A stretch of 27,834 nucleotides of DNA from Bacteroidaceae bacterium (GCA_017557475.1 JAFYYO010000162.1:1-27834), one strand, 5' to 3'. Positions 7,892-15,271 are shown, counted from the stretch's first letter. Translations and numbers: made by a program. Notes: generated by a model not told the origin, from the letters alone.

Positions 7892-8899
7892 TTAGTCGGT
7901 AGGTTTATAGAAGATGCGGTTGGCGCCGCTTGTTATCTTGACCAGCTCGGGATGCTCTGCAGCGAAAGTGTCGATATGACGCATGCGCTTCTCCTGCAAG
8001 ATCTCATCCACTGCGATGAGGATGCCTGTTTCTTCGACATCGCCGAAACCGTCGTTAATGGCTGTGCCGAAGAGTTTCATGGTGGGACTCAAGCCCATGT
8101 AGGCGTTGACCAGTGGCGGAATGTTGTAGCCCAAGGCACGCACCTCACGATTGAGGATGCGGTAGTCGGCCTTGAAGTCGTCTTCAGTGAAGAGCTCCTT
8201 GAACTGCTCGGGGTCGTGCCAAAGCTTGAGCGGCTTCATGGGATATATGAGGTTGTCGGGATCGGGGAAGTGCTTGTTGAGGAAGTACAAAATCATGTCG
8301 CGAGCCATTCGGTCGTAGCTGGGATACATGGTGAACTTGCCGAAGAGGTAGCGAATGGTTGGTTCGATGACGACAATAGCGCCGAGACCATCCCAAAGAT
8401 TGTCGAGAGCAAAGATACCTTTCCTGCCTCGAAGGGTGCTTTGGTACTCGACGGTGACGAAGCTACGGCCCAACTCGATGGTCCACGGCGCATAGTCCTT
8501 CATGAAACGCTCTGAGAAACGGAACATGTGACTGGTGGCGAGGATGGGCTGACCATCGGGTGCAATCTTCCAATCCTTGCCGAGGATGTAGCGGTAGCCA
8601 CCAACTATCTCTTCCGTCTCAGGGTCCCAGACGAGGAGTTGCTTGTAGCAGTTCTCGCAGGTGTCGAACTCGTCAAGGTCGAAGCTCTTGCCCGTTCCTC
8701 CTCCGGCAGCGCGGAAAGCAATCTCGCGAAGACGTCCTATCTCGCGGACCACATGCGGCGAGTCCTGCCAAGTGACGACATAGACTTCGTTGCTACTCTT
8801 GTTTGTCATGCGCAACTTCTTGTCCGGCGTGAGTTCCGACTTCAGCACCTCGACGGGAATAGGGTCTGCGATTGGTTTCATTATCATGTTCTCTTCCAT
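7892..8899 (-). CDS. glsB: GNAT-type N-acyltransferase, glycine lipid synthesis (GlsB-like)
   Basis: 335-aa GNAT-fold acyltransferase related to ornithine-lipid OlsB. In Bacteroides thetaiotaomicron the homologue GlsB makes the N-acylated glycine precursor of glycine and flavolipin-type lipids from a 3-hydroxyacyl-ACP. Conserved features seen: VREIGRLREIAFRAAGGGTG near residue 50, the EIVGGYRYILG beta strand near 98, and ELGRSFV near residue 142. Many databases call this family 'hemolysin' or 'putative acyltransferase'. Strong support comes from the next gene upstream (18 bases), which is the PlsC-type partner GlsA. Substrate assignment is by homology and context. Confidence 0.85.
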   Translation of the reverse strand: MEENMIMKPIADPIPVEVLKSELTPDKKLRMTNKSSNEVYVVTWQDSPHVVREIGRLREIAFRAAGGGTGKSFDLDEFDTCENCYKQLLVWDPETEEIVGGYRYILGKDWKIAPDGQPILATSHMFRFSERFMKDYAPWTIELGRSFVTVEYQSTLRGRKGIFALDNLWDGLGAIVVIEPTIRYLFGKFTMYPSYDRMARDMILYFLNKHFPDPDNLIYPMKPLKLWHDPEQFKELFTEDDFKADYRILNREVRALGYNIPPLVNAYMGLSPTMKLFGTAINDGFGDVEETGILIAVDEILQEKRMRHIDTFAAEHPELVKITSGANRIFYKPTD

Positions 8900-8910
8900 A
8901 ATTCTCTCAA

Positions 8911-8938
8911 CTATAAACTATAATCTATAAACTTTATC
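8911..8938 (-). repeat. 7-bp tandem repeat at the glsA-glsB joint
   Basis: CTATAAA (8911), CTATAAT (8918), CTATAAA (8925), CTTTATC (8932): four heptamers in exact register. The glsA stop codon (complement of CTA 8918-8920) and its last residues KVYRL are encoded inside the repeat, which also supplies the AT-rich leader in front of glsB. Confidence 0.8.
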
Positions 8939-9721
8939 CTGCACCCATCTGCCCCATTCGACGGGTGTCTTCGACTTGTCGAACGTCTGCCAGGGAATGG
9001 GTTGGCCGATGCGGACAACGAAGTGCTTGCCCTTGCATCGGTACATTTCATCGGGCAGAAGGGCCATCGCGAAGTTTGGCAGATGCAGTCGTTTGCACCA
9101 ACGTGCCACGTTATAAAAGCGATTGCTGTTCCTTCCTTCAAAGTGGATGGGCACGATGTCGCGCTCATGTTGCACGCTCTTCACGATGAAGGCCTTGTTC
9201 CAGGGGATGTCGCGAATGGTTCCGTCGTCCTGCTTCCTGCTGCAAAGTCCTGCGGGAAACATGATGACGTGGCAGTCGCTCTTGAATGTGGCTTCTACGA
9301 CGGCTGGGAACGAACGTGCGTTTTTGCCGATCTTATTGATGGGAACACACAGCGGGGCAAGTCCCTTGAGGTTCATGAGCAGGTCGTTGACCAGGTATTT
9401 TATCTTGCTGTCATAGTGTTCGCCTATTACCCATCCGAGTGTGACACCATCGATTGCCCCAAGAGGATGGTTGCTGACGAAGGTGCAGAGCCTGCCGTCA
9501 TCGGGCAAATTCTCCCTACCCACCACATCGACATCGGCTCCGACATATTCCACGACGCCTTTGCAGAAGTCCACTCCTACCCTTCCTTCCCGCAGATAAC
9601 GGTTGATGAAGTCTTGGTGGATGAAGCGCGCAAGCCAGTTCGTCAGCCATTTCGGAATGAACTTGGCCTTCTTGCCTGCACGCTCGCGAACAATTTTATC
9701 TATGTCTATTTCGTCTCTCAT
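8918..9721 (-). CDS. glsA: PlsC-like O-acyltransferase, glycine lipid synthesis (GlsA-like)
   Basis: 267-aa member of the 1-acylglycerol-3-phosphate acyltransferase superfamily. It has the NHPLGAID block (H85 to D91), APLCVPINKIG, and FPAGLCSRKQ in place of FPEG, the pattern of the OlsA/GlsA subgroup. In B. thetaiotaomicron GlsA adds the second fatty acyl chain to the 3-hydroxyl of N-acyl-glycine. The inner-membrane cytoplasmic face is the expected location. It lies directly upstream of glsB. Its start codon is part of a heptamer repeat (9719-9754) and its C-terminal KVYRL is encoded by another one. No promoter motif is visible in the 64 bases upstream, so it may be read from the promoter at 10177-10208. 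Confidence 0.85.
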   Translation of the reverse strand: MRDEIDIDKIVRERAGKKAKFIPKWLTNWLARFIHQDFINRYLREGRVGVDFCKGVVEYVGADVDVVGRENLPDDGRLCTFVSNHPLGAIDGVTLGWVIGEHYDSKIKYLVNDLLMNLKGLAPLCVPINKIGKNARSFPAVVEATFKSDCHVIMFPAGLCSRKQDDGTIRDIPWNKAFIVKSVQHERDIVPIHFEGRNSNRFYNVARWCKRLHLPNFAMALLPDEMYRCKGKHFVVRIGQPIPWQTFDKSKTPVEWGRWVQDKVYRL

Positions 9722-9754
9722 TTACCATTTAATCATTTACCGTTTACCATTTGT
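9719..9754 (-). repeat. 7-bp tandem repeat at the glsA start
   Basis: CATTTAC, CATTTAA, TCATTTAC (one 8-mer), CGTTTAC, CATTTGT. The first unit contains the complement of the glsA ATG. The sequence differs from the CTAATCY copies but has the same period. Confidence 0.75.
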
Positions 9755-9758
9755 TGTT

Positions 9759-9783
9759 CCCCCAAAAGGGGGCAAGGGGGTCC
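9759..9783 (+). repeat. GC-rich palindromic repeat between glsA and the small secreted protein gene
   Basis: CCCCCAAAAGGGGG, then CAAGGGGGTC; third copy of the C5-N4-G5 repeat. It begins 3 bases beyond the stop codon of the 9786-10151 gene and could form a hairpin between that gene and glsA. Confidence 0.75.
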
Positions 9784-9785
9784 GC

Positions 9786-10151
9786 CTAGTTGATTGTAAT
9801 CGGTCGGTTATTGATGAAGTAACGTCCTCGGGGCAGTCCGCCGAGCCAGTTGGTGCCCTTGTTGAGACGGGCTGTCAGGTAGAGCACGCCGTTCTGGTTA
9901 TAGATGGGCAGGAGCTGACCTCGGTCGCTCTGTATCTGCACCATTCTTCCTGTGACGGTTATCTGCACGGGGAAGGCCGATGTATTCATTTTCCTCGAGA
10001 TGGAGACCTCGGGCGAAGACATTGCCACAACGAGCGAGTCGGGATTGCGACGCGTCTGTACTTTGCGTTTGCGCAAAGCACTTTCCGCCGGCCAGCACAG
10101 CAGTGCAGCTAGCAACAGCAAGATGATTCGTCGTATGAATGTCCCTCTCAT
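9786..10151 (-). CDS. Small secreted protein, unknown function
   Basis: I do not recognise this 121-aa protein. It has an arginine-rich n-region and a strong signal peptide (MRGTFIRRIILLLLAALLC, cut near AESA). A basic stretch follows (LRKRKVQTRR), then a beta-rich C-terminal part ending GLPRGRYFINNRPITIN. The end resembles the last strands of type IX/Por secretion sorting domains, but it is too short and has no cargo domain, so this may be only shape similarity. ATG at 10151 is chosen because a promoter -7 box lies at 10177-10184; the in-frame TTG at 10172 would coincide with the transcription start. It precedes glsA by 64 bases and may be the first gene of the long operon. Confidence 0.7.
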   Translation of the reverse strand: MRGTFIRRIILLLLAALLCWPAESALRKRKVQTRRNPDSLVVAMSSPEVSISRKMNTSAFPVQITVTGRMVQIQSDRGQLLPIYNQNGVLYLTARLNKGTNWLGGLPRGRYFINNRPITIN

Positions 10152-10176
10152 GAAAGCCTTTTCCTCTAACAAGCTA

Positions 10177-10208
10177 CAAAATTACACATTTCCTAGCAAA
10201 ATGACAAA
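10177..10208 (-). promoter_or_regulatory. Bacteroidetes-type promoter for the small secreted protein gene
   Basis: Minus strand: TTTG (10208-10205), 20 bases, TAATTTTG (10184-10177). This matches the -33 TTTG / -7 TAnnTTTG pattern of the Bacteroidetes primary sigma factor. It predicts a transcript start near 10170 and a leader of about 20 bases to ATG 10151. It may also drive glsA through envC. Confidence 0.75.
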
Positions 10209-10230
10209 TAATTGCCCGAGTTTTTCTGCC

Positions 10231-10266
10231 AACTATAGTAACTATAGAAACTATAGGTACTATAAA
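10231..10266. repeat. Four 9-bp direct repeats with CTATAG cores, upstream of a promoter
   Basis: AACTATAGT, AACTATAGA, AACTATAGG, TACTATAAA, in exact 9-base register. Each of the first three holds the palindrome CTATAG. The block starts 22 bases upstream of the -33 box at 10205-10208 and could be an operator or upstream activating site; it could also be one of the simple spacer repeats. Confidence 0.65.
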
Positions 10267-10297
10267 GCACATCTTGGGAGGGAATAAAACACACGCA

Positions 10298-10395
10298 GCC
10301 TAGTTGCCAAACTAGGCACGTCTAGTTGGTCAATTAGGCACGTCTAGTTTGCCAATTAGCCACGTCTAGTTTGCCAACTAGGCGTGGCGTGTTTT
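10298..10395. repeat. 22-bp dyad array 2 (CTAG stems), four units plus a degraded fifth
   Basis: Cores CACG at 10317, 10339, 10361 and CGTG at 10383, all 22 apart; a degraded core (GCAG) sits at 10295 in the same register. Arms are AACTAG/AATTAG and CTAGTT. A perfect 8-bp stem with a 4-base loop lies between the degraded unit and the first full unit (10298-10317), followed on the minus strand by GTTTTATT (complement of 10283-10290), giving a plausible terminator for thiL. The right end is CGTGGCGTGTTTT. The thiL stop is at 10418-10420. Confidence 0.85.
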
Positions 10396-10417
10396 CAAAA
10401 GGTCTGTGTTTGTCGAG

Positions 10418-11479
10418 TTAAAGCTTCCAGCCTTGAGCCTTGAGCTGGTGTTCTCCGCCGTCTCTCGTGATGAGGGAACAGCCCTTCTCTTTTTCGGTGA
10501 TATAGCCGATGACGCGTACGTCTTCGAGTGCAGAAACGGTGTCGTTCAGGGCAAGAGGCACAGTGAAAAGCAATTCGTAGTCTTCTCCGCCGTTGAGGGC
10601 ACAAGTGCTGACGTTCAAGTTCAACTCTTCGGCCATCGCAGCGGTCTGATAGTCGAGAGGTAGTCTCTCTTCATAAATGCGGCAACCCGTCTGGCTTTGC
10701 TTGCAGATGTGCATGACCTCGCTGCTCAGCCCGTCGCTGATGTCAATCATGCTTGTCGGGTGAATGCCGGCCTTTTGGAGAGCCTCGATGATGTCTCCGC
10801 GAGCCTCGGGTTTGAGTTGTCGCTCGAGAATGTACTCCCTGCCACTGAAGTCGGGCTGAGCCTCGCGCAGTGCCTCCATCTGCTCCTTGCTGCCGCTCTT
10901 GCGAGCCTCCTCAACCTGCTCGTTGTAGATGACCTTCTCCCGCTCCAAGAGTTGCAGCCCCATATAGGCAGCACCAAGGTTTCCGCTGACGCAGATGAGG
11001 TCGGTCGGCTGAGCTCCAGAGCGCAGAACAATGTCCTCGCTTCGAGCCTCGCCAATAGCTGTAATGCTGATGCCAAGACCGGTCATGCTGGCTGTCGTGT
11101 CTCCGCCTACAATATCAACGCCCCACTTCTCGCAAGCCAAACGCATGCCAGCATAGAGTTCCTCGATGTCTTCCACTTGGAACTTACCCGAGATGGCAAG
11201 GCTGACGGTCACTTGCTTCGGCCTCGCATTCATCGCGAAAATGTCGCTGAGATTCACCATAACAGCCTTGTAACCCAAGTGCCGCAAGGGAACATAAGTG
11301 AGGTCGAAGTGCACGCCCTCCATCAAAAGGTCGGTCGTGACCACCGTTCGCATGCCTTCCGACGGAGCCAGGATGGCACAATCGTCACCAATGCCCTTGA
11401 TGGTGGACTCGTTCTTTATTGTAATATCCTTCGCAAGGCGTTCTATAAGGCCGAACTCGCCCAGTTCTGAGATTTCCAT
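10418..11479 (-). CDS. thiL: Thiamine-monophosphate kinase
   Basis: ATP-dependent phosphorylation of thiamine phosphate to thiamine diphosphate, the last step of cofactor synthesis; AIR-synthase/PurM-like fold. Motifs: GIGDDCAIL (29-37) for Mg-ATP, TTDLLMEGVHFD, DIVGGDTT near 122, MIDISDGLSS, and NGGEDYELLF near the end. At 353 aa it is somewhat longer than many bacterial ThiL proteins because of a charged segment around residues 185-225 (EEARKSGSKEQMEALREA). It is the last gene of sppA-lpxK-punA-thiL, 33 bases after punA. No TPP riboswitch is visible upstream, which fits a mid-operon position. Confidence 0.95.
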   Translation of the reverse strand: MEISELGEFGLIERLAKDITIKNESTIKGIGDDCAILAPSEGMRTVVTTDLLMEGVHFDLTYVPLRHLGYKAVMVNLSDIFAMNARPKQVTVSLAISGKFQVEDIEELYAGMRLACEKWGVDIVGGDTTASMTGLGISITAIGEARSEDIVLRSGAQPTDLICVSGNLGAAYMGLQLLEREKVIYNEQVEEARKSGSKEQMEALREAQPDFSGREYILERQLKPEARGDIIEALQKAGIHPTSMIDISDGLSSEVMHICKQSQTGCRIYEERLPLDYQTAAMAEELNLNVSTCALNGGEDYELLFTVPLALNDTVSALEDVRVIGYITEKEKGCSLITRDGGEHQLKAQGWKL

Positions 11480-11489
11480 TCCCGTCCTT

Positions 11490-11519
11490 CTCTAATCTCT
11501 AACCCCTAATCTCTAATCC
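11490..11519 (-). repeat. 7-bp tandem repeat at the punA-thiL joint
   Basis: Plus-strand reading: CTAATCT, CTAACCC, CTAATCT, CTAATCC in exact heptamer register. The punA stop codon (TAG, complement of CTA 11513-11515) is part of the last unit. Confidence 0.8.
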
Positions 11520-12322
11520 GCTTTCACCATTTCCTCCATGATGGTTGCCATGAGAGGCTGGACGGCTTGGGCAGCCTTCTGAACCTCTTCGTGCGTCACC
11601 TTCTCCGGGATATCCGTGCCACCAAGGTCGGTGATGATGCTCATGCCGAAGACTTTGATGCCGCAATGATTGGCTACAATCACTTCGGGGACGGTGCTCA
11701 TGCCTACTGCATCGGCTCCCCAACGAGCAAACATGCGGTACTCCGACGGCGTCTCGAACGTAGGACCTTGCGTCGCCAGATACACACCATGCTGCACCTT
11801 GATGCCATGCTTCGCAGCAATCTCGTCGGCCCGAGCAATGAGGTCCTTGCTGTACGCTTCGCTCATGTCCGGGAAACGCGGGCCAGGAGGAACATTGGGA
11901 CCGTGCAGAGGATTCTCAGGCATGTAGTTGATGTGGTCGGTAATAATCATCAGATCGCCAATCTTGAAGCCAGGATTGGTTCCTCCGGCTGCATTGCTGA
12001 CGAAAAGCGTCTTGATGCCCAGTTCGTACATCACGCGGACGGGGAACGTCACTTGCTGCATCGTGTAGCCTTCATAGTAGTGGAAGCGACCTTCCATCGC
12101 CATCACATCCACACCTCCGAGACGCCCAAAGATGAGCTGTCCTGCGTGTCCCTCAACGGTCGACACAGGGAAGTTGGGGATTTCGCTGTAGGGAATGCAC
12201 AAAAGTTTCTCGATACGTTCTGCCAGTTGACCAAGGCCTGTGCCAAGAACGATAGTCGTTTTGGGTGCGTTTGGCATCCTCTGTCGGAGCCAATCAGCTG
12301 TTTCTTTTATTTTCTTGTACAT
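11513..12322 (-). CDS. punA: Purine nucleoside phosphorylase, trimeric PNP-I type
   Basis: Phosphorolysis of purine (deoxy)nucleosides to base and (deoxy)ribose-1-phosphate; cytoplasmic salvage enzyme. Motifs: phosphate loop VLGTGLG (25-31), EGHAGQL (H59), GRFHYYEGY (R79, H81), SNAAGG (109-114), ATQGPTFETPSEY (E190). 269 aa fits the trimeric class. The base-binding Asn of the mammalian enzyme (human N243, in SLITN) aligns with D232 here (SIITD), a change discussed under findings. The start overlaps the end of lpxK by 29 bases, so the pair is probably translationally coupled. Confidence 0.95.
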   Translation of the reverse strand: MYKKIKETADWLRQRMPNAPKTTIVLGTGLGQLAERIEKLLCIPYSEIPNFPVSTVEGHAGQLIFGRLGGVDVMAMEGRFHYYEGYTMQQVTFPVRVMYELGIKTLFVSNAAGGTNPGFKIGDLMIITDHINYMPENPLHGPNVPPGPRFPDMSEAYSKDLIARADEIAAKHGIKVQHGVYLATQGPTFETPSEYRMFARWGADAVGMSTVPEVIVANHCGIKVFGMSIITDLGGTDIPEKVTHEEVQKAAQAVQPLMATIMEEMVKAD

Positions 12323-13382
12323 AGTCGTTAATCGTTTTATCGAACTTATCTTTTTCGTTACGCATGATGCTTATCCCGATGGGAAGCACATAAGTGCACC
12401 GCTTCACCTCTTCGCTGAGCCCTTTCAGGTGCAGAAGTCGGGTCGCGTCCTTCTCTGTGGTGATAATGATATGCGGCCCAGGCAGGTCCTTCAACGCCTG
12501 ATTGATGGTATCCACATCTCGCTGAGAGAAGTAATGATGGTCGGGAAAAGTGAGCGGAGTAATGTGTTGGACGAACCTTCTGACGTCCTGCTCCATCTGA
12601 CGCGGGTTGCCTATTCCCGTCAGGAGGAGCACATGGATGTTTTCCTTACGCAGAACATCCGGCTCGAGCTTGCCGTCTCCCCAGAGCTGATGCATGGTCT
12701 CGTAGGTGAACGTGCTGAAGAAGAGGTGCTGGTAAGGCCTGATGTTCAACGAGGAAAGGATAACCCTGAAGCCCATCGCATTGATGTGTTGCGGGCATTT
12801 TGTCACGATGATTGTCGAGGCGCGATTAGTGGCAGAGGGTCGTTCGCGCAGTCGTCCTGCCGGCAACAGTTTGTCGTCGGAGATGATGCGATGATAGTCG
12901 ACGAGCAGGATATTGTGCCCCGCCTTGACATATCGGTGCTGATAGGCATCATCCAGGAGTATGACCTCGACATCCTTCGTTGCCTCATCGGTCATGAGTC
13001 GTTCGATGCCCCGCCGTCTGTTGGCATCCACAGCGACATAGACATCAGGGAATTTCTGCTTCACCTGCCAGGGTTCGTCGCCGATTTCCTCCATCGTGGA
13101 AGCTATCGTGGAGAGGAGATAGCCTTTCGTCTTCCTTTTATAACCTCTGCTGAGGACTGCCACGCGATACCTTCCGGCAAGAAGTCGAATGAGGTACTCC
13201 ACAGTTGGCGTCTTCCCTGTACCTCCTACGGTGATGTTGCCGACGTTGATAATGGGAATGTCATACGACACAGAAGGCAGGACGCCCATGTCGAAGAGGG
13301 CGTTCCTGATGTCCACTCCCAGCCCGTAGAGCCAGCTGAGCGGCATCAGGGGGCGGCGTATCTGTGTCATATCACCTTCCAT
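12294..13382 (-). CDS. lpxK: Tetraacyldisaccharide 4'-kinase
   Basis: Phosphorylates the 4' position of the lipid A disaccharide precursor at the inner membrane, giving lipid IVA. The Walker A motif GGTGKTP is at 53-59, preceded by IINVGNITV, and other family signatures are LSRGYKRKTKG, DEPWQVKQKFP and LLDDAYQHRYV. 362 aa is normal for Bacteroidetes LpxK. The N-terminal PLSWLYGLGVDIRNALFDMG is the membrane-binding helix. ATG 13382 is 16 bases after the sppA stop; ATG at 13370 (MTQIRR) is an alternative. The 3' end overlaps punA by 29 bases. Confidence 0.96.
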   Translation of the reverse strand: MEGDMTQIRRPLMPLSWLYGLGVDIRNALFDMGVLPSVSYDIPIINVGNITVGGTGKTPTVEYLIRLLAGRYRVAVLSRGYKRKTKGYLLSTIASTMEEIGDEPWQVKQKFPDVYVAVDANRRRGIERLMTDEATKDVEVILLDDAYQHRYVKAGHNILLVDYHRIISDDKLLPAGRLRERPSATNRASTIIVTKCPQHINAMGFRVILSSLNIRPYQHLFFSTFTYETMHQLWGDGKLEPDVLRKENIHVLLLTGIGNPRQMEQDVRRFVQHITPLTFPDHHYFSQRDVDTINQALKDLPGPHIIITTEKDATRLLHLKGLSEEVKRCTYVLPIGISIMRNEKDKFDKTINDYVQENKRNS

Positions 13383-13398
13383 CGTCTTGCTTTATACC

Positions 13399-15168
13399 TT
13401 ATTTAATATTTGGGTCGAACGGCATACGAGCTTGGATGGGATCCATCTTGCCGATGCGCTGAATGAGGGCAAAGGCAGGATAATACTCGCCGAGAGCGGC
13501 ACGCATCTGACTCTCGAGGTAGTCGTTGCCACCATTGTTGAGCAGACTCATGTACCAAGGTTCGGGAGCGGGATAGCGTCCGACGGTGTACTTCTCTACC
13601 TTCGCCAGTTCGGCAGCTGCCTTGATGGCGTCGTCGAGGTTGCCCAACTTATCCACAAGACCTATCTCAAGAGCCTGTTCACCCGTCCATACACGACCTT
13701 CTCCGATGACCTTCACACTGTCCTGAGCCATGCCTCGACCGAGGGCTACGCGTCCTGTGAAGAGGTCATAGCCATGGTTGATGTAGTTCTGCATCTTGGC
13801 AGACTCTTCGGCATTGAAGGGACGACCTGTTGCGCCGAAGTCGCTCATCGTGTTGGTCTTCACTACGTCGAAGGAGAGGCCGAGCTTTTGTGTGAGTAAT
13901 TCACTTGCGTCTGGTATCATGCCAAAGATGCCAATACTGCCTGTCAAGGTCATGGGATCAGCATAAATCTTGTTGGCTCCGCAGCTGATGTAGTAGCCTC
14001 CGCTGGCTGCCATACCGCCCATGCTGACCACAACAGGCTTTTCTGCACGAAGCAGTTGAATCTCGTGCCAGATCTGTTCGCTTGCATAAGCTGAACCACC
14101 AGGGCTGTTGACGCGAATCACGACGGCTTTCACGTCGTCGTCCTTACGCAGTTTCTGGAGGTCGGTAATTGTTGCTTTTGTAGTGATACCGTGTTCCTGA
14201 TTGAAGCCCGTACCCTGCTTGTCGGCGATTTCACCATAAGCATAATAGACGGCCACCTCATCGTCGACCTTGTCTCCGAGGTCGTCTGCAGCAGCAACAT
14301 CTGCGAGGCATGTGAACTTCAGGTCATCGTCGTCCTTGAGTTCGAGACGCTGCTTCAGTGCTTCCTTCACTTCGCTCAGATAGCAGAGCTTGTCGGCGAG
14401 TTTGTTGTTGACGTAGTCCTGAGCTTCGCAAAGCACGGTTGCTGTGTCGGCGAGGGCATTGAGGACGTCCACTTCGAGCTTTCTGCTTGTTGCAACATCC
14501 TTGAGCATTCCGTTCCAGATACTGCTCAAGTAACTCTTCACTTGCTCGCGATTGGCATCGCTCATCTCGGTGTTGATGAAGGGTTCCACAGCGCTCTTAT
14601 AGGTGCCGACCTTGAAGACTTGCATCTTCACGCCGAGTTTCTTCATCAGACCGGTATAGAAGATGGGCTGCGAGGCCATTCCACTCCAGTCGAGCATGCC
14701 GCTTGGATTGAGGAGTACCTCATCCGCAACGGAGCACAAATAGTAGGCTGCGCGGGAATAAGTGTCGCCGTAAGCCACAATCCACTTGCCGCTTTCCTTG
14801 AAGTCGAGCAGTGCCTGGCGCAGTTCCTGCAGGTCTGCAGGCAGGGCTGCGAGTGAGCCGCCTTCCAGATAGATTCCCTTCACGCGGTCGTTCTTAGCGG
14901 CCTTCTTGAGGGCGTCGAGAGCCTGATCGAGTCCGATAGTGAGGTCTTCTCCCTGATTCAGGATTTCCAGAGGAGAGCCTTCACCAGCCCTTTCCACGAT
15001 TTCGCCATTCAGGTTGATGCGCAGGACGCTGTTCTTGGGAACAGAACTGGTTGCTCCTTCGCTGGCTACCATACCCGCTACGGAGACGATACAAATGACT
15101 GTGAGAATGATGCTGGTCAGGATAATACCTACGATGGTTGCCAGCACGTACTTGAAAAACTCTTTCAT
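13399..15168 (-). CDS. sppA: Signal peptide peptidase SppA, 67-kDa type
   Basis: Membrane-anchored serine/lysine protease that degrades cleaved signal peptides on the periplasmic side. One N-terminal transmembrane helix (about 7-33) is followed by tandem S49 domains. The general-base Lys is K191 in VGTYKSAVEPF (N-terminal repeat) and the nucleophile is S389 in GMAASGGYYISC (C-terminal repeat); this split catalytic dyad is the hallmark of the long SppA form. 589 aa is the expected length. It heads the sppA-lpxK-punA-thiL group and has its own -7 box at 15221-15228, about 53 bases upstream of the ATG. Confidence 0.96.
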   Translation of the reverse strand: MKEFFKYVLATIVGIILTSIILTVICIVSVAGMVASEGATSSVPKNSVLRINLNGEIVERAGEGSPLEILNQGEDLTIGLDQALDALKKAAKNDRVKGIYLEGGSLAALPADLQELRQALLDFKESGKWIVAYGDTYSRAAYYLCSVADEVLLNPSGMLDWSGMASQPIFYTGLMKKLGVKMQVFKVGTYKSAVEPFINTEMSDANREQVKSYLSSIWNGMLKDVATSRKLEVDVLNALADTATVLCEAQDYVNNKLADKLCYLSEVKEALKQRLELKDDDDLKFTCLADVAAADDLGDKVDDEVAVYYAYGEIADKQGTGFNQEHGITTKATITDLQKLRKDDDVKAVVIRVNSPGGSAYASEQIWHEIQLLRAEKPVVVSMGGMAASGGYYISCGANKIYADPMTLTGSIGIFGMIPDASELLTQKLGLSFDVVKTNTMSDFGATGRPFNAEESAKMQNYINHGYDLFTGRVALGRGMAQDSVKVIGEGRVWTGEQALEIGLVDKLGNLDDAIKAAAELAKVEKYTVGRYPAPEPWYMSLLNNGGNDYLESQMRAALGEYYPAFALIQRIGKMDPIQARMPFDPNIK

Positions 15169-15220
15169 AATTTTATCTTATTTTGGTTAATACATTATCT
15201 ATTTATATAGTATCAGCAGG

Positions 15221-15228
15221 CAAAGGTA
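15221..15228 (-). promoter_or_regulatory. -7 box upstream of sppA
   Basis: Minus strand TACCTTTG within ATTTTTCGTACCTTTGC. It matches TAnnTTTG; no TTTG is seen at the right distance upstream, where a 7-bp repeat lies instead. The same extended sequence is found before the DUF4294 gene. Confidence 0.65.
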
Positions 15229-15236
15229 CGAAAAAT

Positions 15237-15271
15237 AGTTCATAATTCATAGTTCATAGTTCATAATTTTT
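15237..15271 (-). repeat. 7-bp tandem repeat upstream of the sppA promoter
   Basis: AGTTCAT, AATTCAT, AGTTCAT, AGTTCAT, AATTTTT: five units in exact heptamer register, starting 8 bases beyond the -7 box, where a -33 element would normally lie. Confidence 0.8.

Noticed and set aside
9950..10290. Plus-strand small ORF (9952-10287) opposite the small secreted protein
   Set aside because: It runs through the promoter, the 9-bp repeats and non-coding sequence, and shows no protein features.
10298..10395. Phage or integrative element attachment site
   Set aside because: No integrase, no tRNA gene and no foreign gene content nearby; the same element occurs at four other loci in the window.
11480..11512. 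TPP riboswitch ahead of thiL
   Set aside because: Only 33 bases of heptamer repeat separate punA and thiL; there is no room and no thi-box sequence.
12240..13406. Open frame of 388 codons on the plus strand opposite lpxK
   Set aside because: Antisense shadow; lpxK with its P-loop occupies the region and the protein has no signal, domain or promoter.
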